This document shows, one piece after another, positions 43,257-43,304 of a DNA stretch of 43,304 nucleotides (position 1 is its first letter; each line of letters starts with the position of its first letter). The DNA comes from Bacteroides sp. (lineage in GTDB: Bacteria; Bacteroidota; Bacteroidia; Bacteroidales; Bacteroidaceae). The notes under the pieces were generated by a model. That model did not search any database. It had not been told where the DNA came from and saw only the letters and a program-made list of their open reading frames with translations. Both the position numbers and the translations under genes were made by a program. The stretch covers positions 1 to 43,304 of the forward strand of contig DXWV01000081.1 of assembly GCA_019416685.1 (NCBI GenBank), read 5' to 3'.

Positions 43257-43304
43257 GTGTGCCGTGCATGGCGAATAACTTGGTGGTGCAAGTCCACTAT
43301 GGGG
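43257..43304 (+). mobile_element. Probable 5' end of a class C group II intron (cut by window edge)
   Basis: Starting 3 bp after the T-run of a terminator, the sequence reads GTGTGCCGTGCATGG and then GTGCAAGTCCAC. Class C bacterial group II introns begin with GTGTGCC-like bases, carry a GGTGnnAGTCC-like stretch in domain I, and insert just downstream of rho-independent terminator hairpins. All three properties fit here, including orientation. Only the first 48 bases are in the window, so the reverse transcriptase and domain V cannot be seen. The comparison with known introns is from memory. Confidence 0.6.

Noticed and set aside
1..43304. tRNA, rRNA, CRISPR arrays, phage genes or antiphage systems
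   Set aside because: I saw no conserved RNA gene sequences, regular repeat arrays or characteristic defence or phage proteins; apart from the two edge elements the window is a PUL.

Overview
The window is AT-rich DNA from a member of the Bacteroidota, most likely Bacteroidales with a type IX secretion system (Dysgonomonas-like). Three observations support this: a SusC/SusD pair, three proteins ending in a type IX (Por) sorting tail with YPNP-type or ISNL/LSDL...GVYI motifs, and TAnnTTTG promoter elements without strong Shine-Dalgarno sequences. The genus is inferred. Nearly the whole window is one large polysaccharide utilization locus (PUL), bounded on the left by an IS110-family transposase fragment and on the right by what looks like the first bases of a class C group II intron.

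Layout. (1) 3-638: 3' part of an IS110-family transposase, followed by a strongly structured non-coding stretch. (2) 12394 down to 1233, minus strand: a six-gene operon coding for a 1327-aa FN3-ended secreted protein, a GH92 lipoprotein, a DUF4380 protein, a GH28-like beta-helix protein, an SGNH esterase and a GH78-like rhamnosidase. A good promoter lies at 12479-12510 and a terminator at 1091-1138. (3) 12830-16915, plus strand: GH31, then a separately promoted membrane-spanning protein with a DNA-binding-like N-terminus and a lectin-like C-terminus, closed by a clear terminator. (4) 17168-25910, plus strand: GH105, a divergent clan-A-like glycosidase with a CBM9-like region, and a GH2, followed by a terminator. 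(5) 26341-34074: two BspA-type leucine-rich-repeat proteins with type IX tails. A decayed 5' copy of the second lies between them, and the second carries an internal duplication of about 467 aa plus a beta-propeller-like region. (6) 34327-36516, minus strand: a SusB-like GH97. (7) 36905-43161, plus strand: SusC, SusD and a CBM9-like protein with a type IX tail, closed by a terminator at 43222-43253.

How the genes may work together (inference). SusC/SusD and the CBM9 protein would capture and import oligosaccharides. GH105 acts on unsaturated uronides, so the locus should also contain a lyase. No classical lyase family is obvious, and the 1327-aa protein is the best candidate. GH78, GH28, GH2, GH31, GH92, GH97 and an esterase would then remove rhamnose, galacturonate, beta-galactose-like, alpha-glucose/xylose/galactose and mannose units and acyl groups. 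A branched rhamnose- and uronate-containing heteroglycan (pectin side chain or gum-like) fits, but the substrate cannot be fixed from sequence. No hybrid two-component system, SusR or ECF sigma/anti-sigma pair is present in the window, so the one-polypeptide membrane protein at 15539-16915 is the natural candidate for the local regulator.
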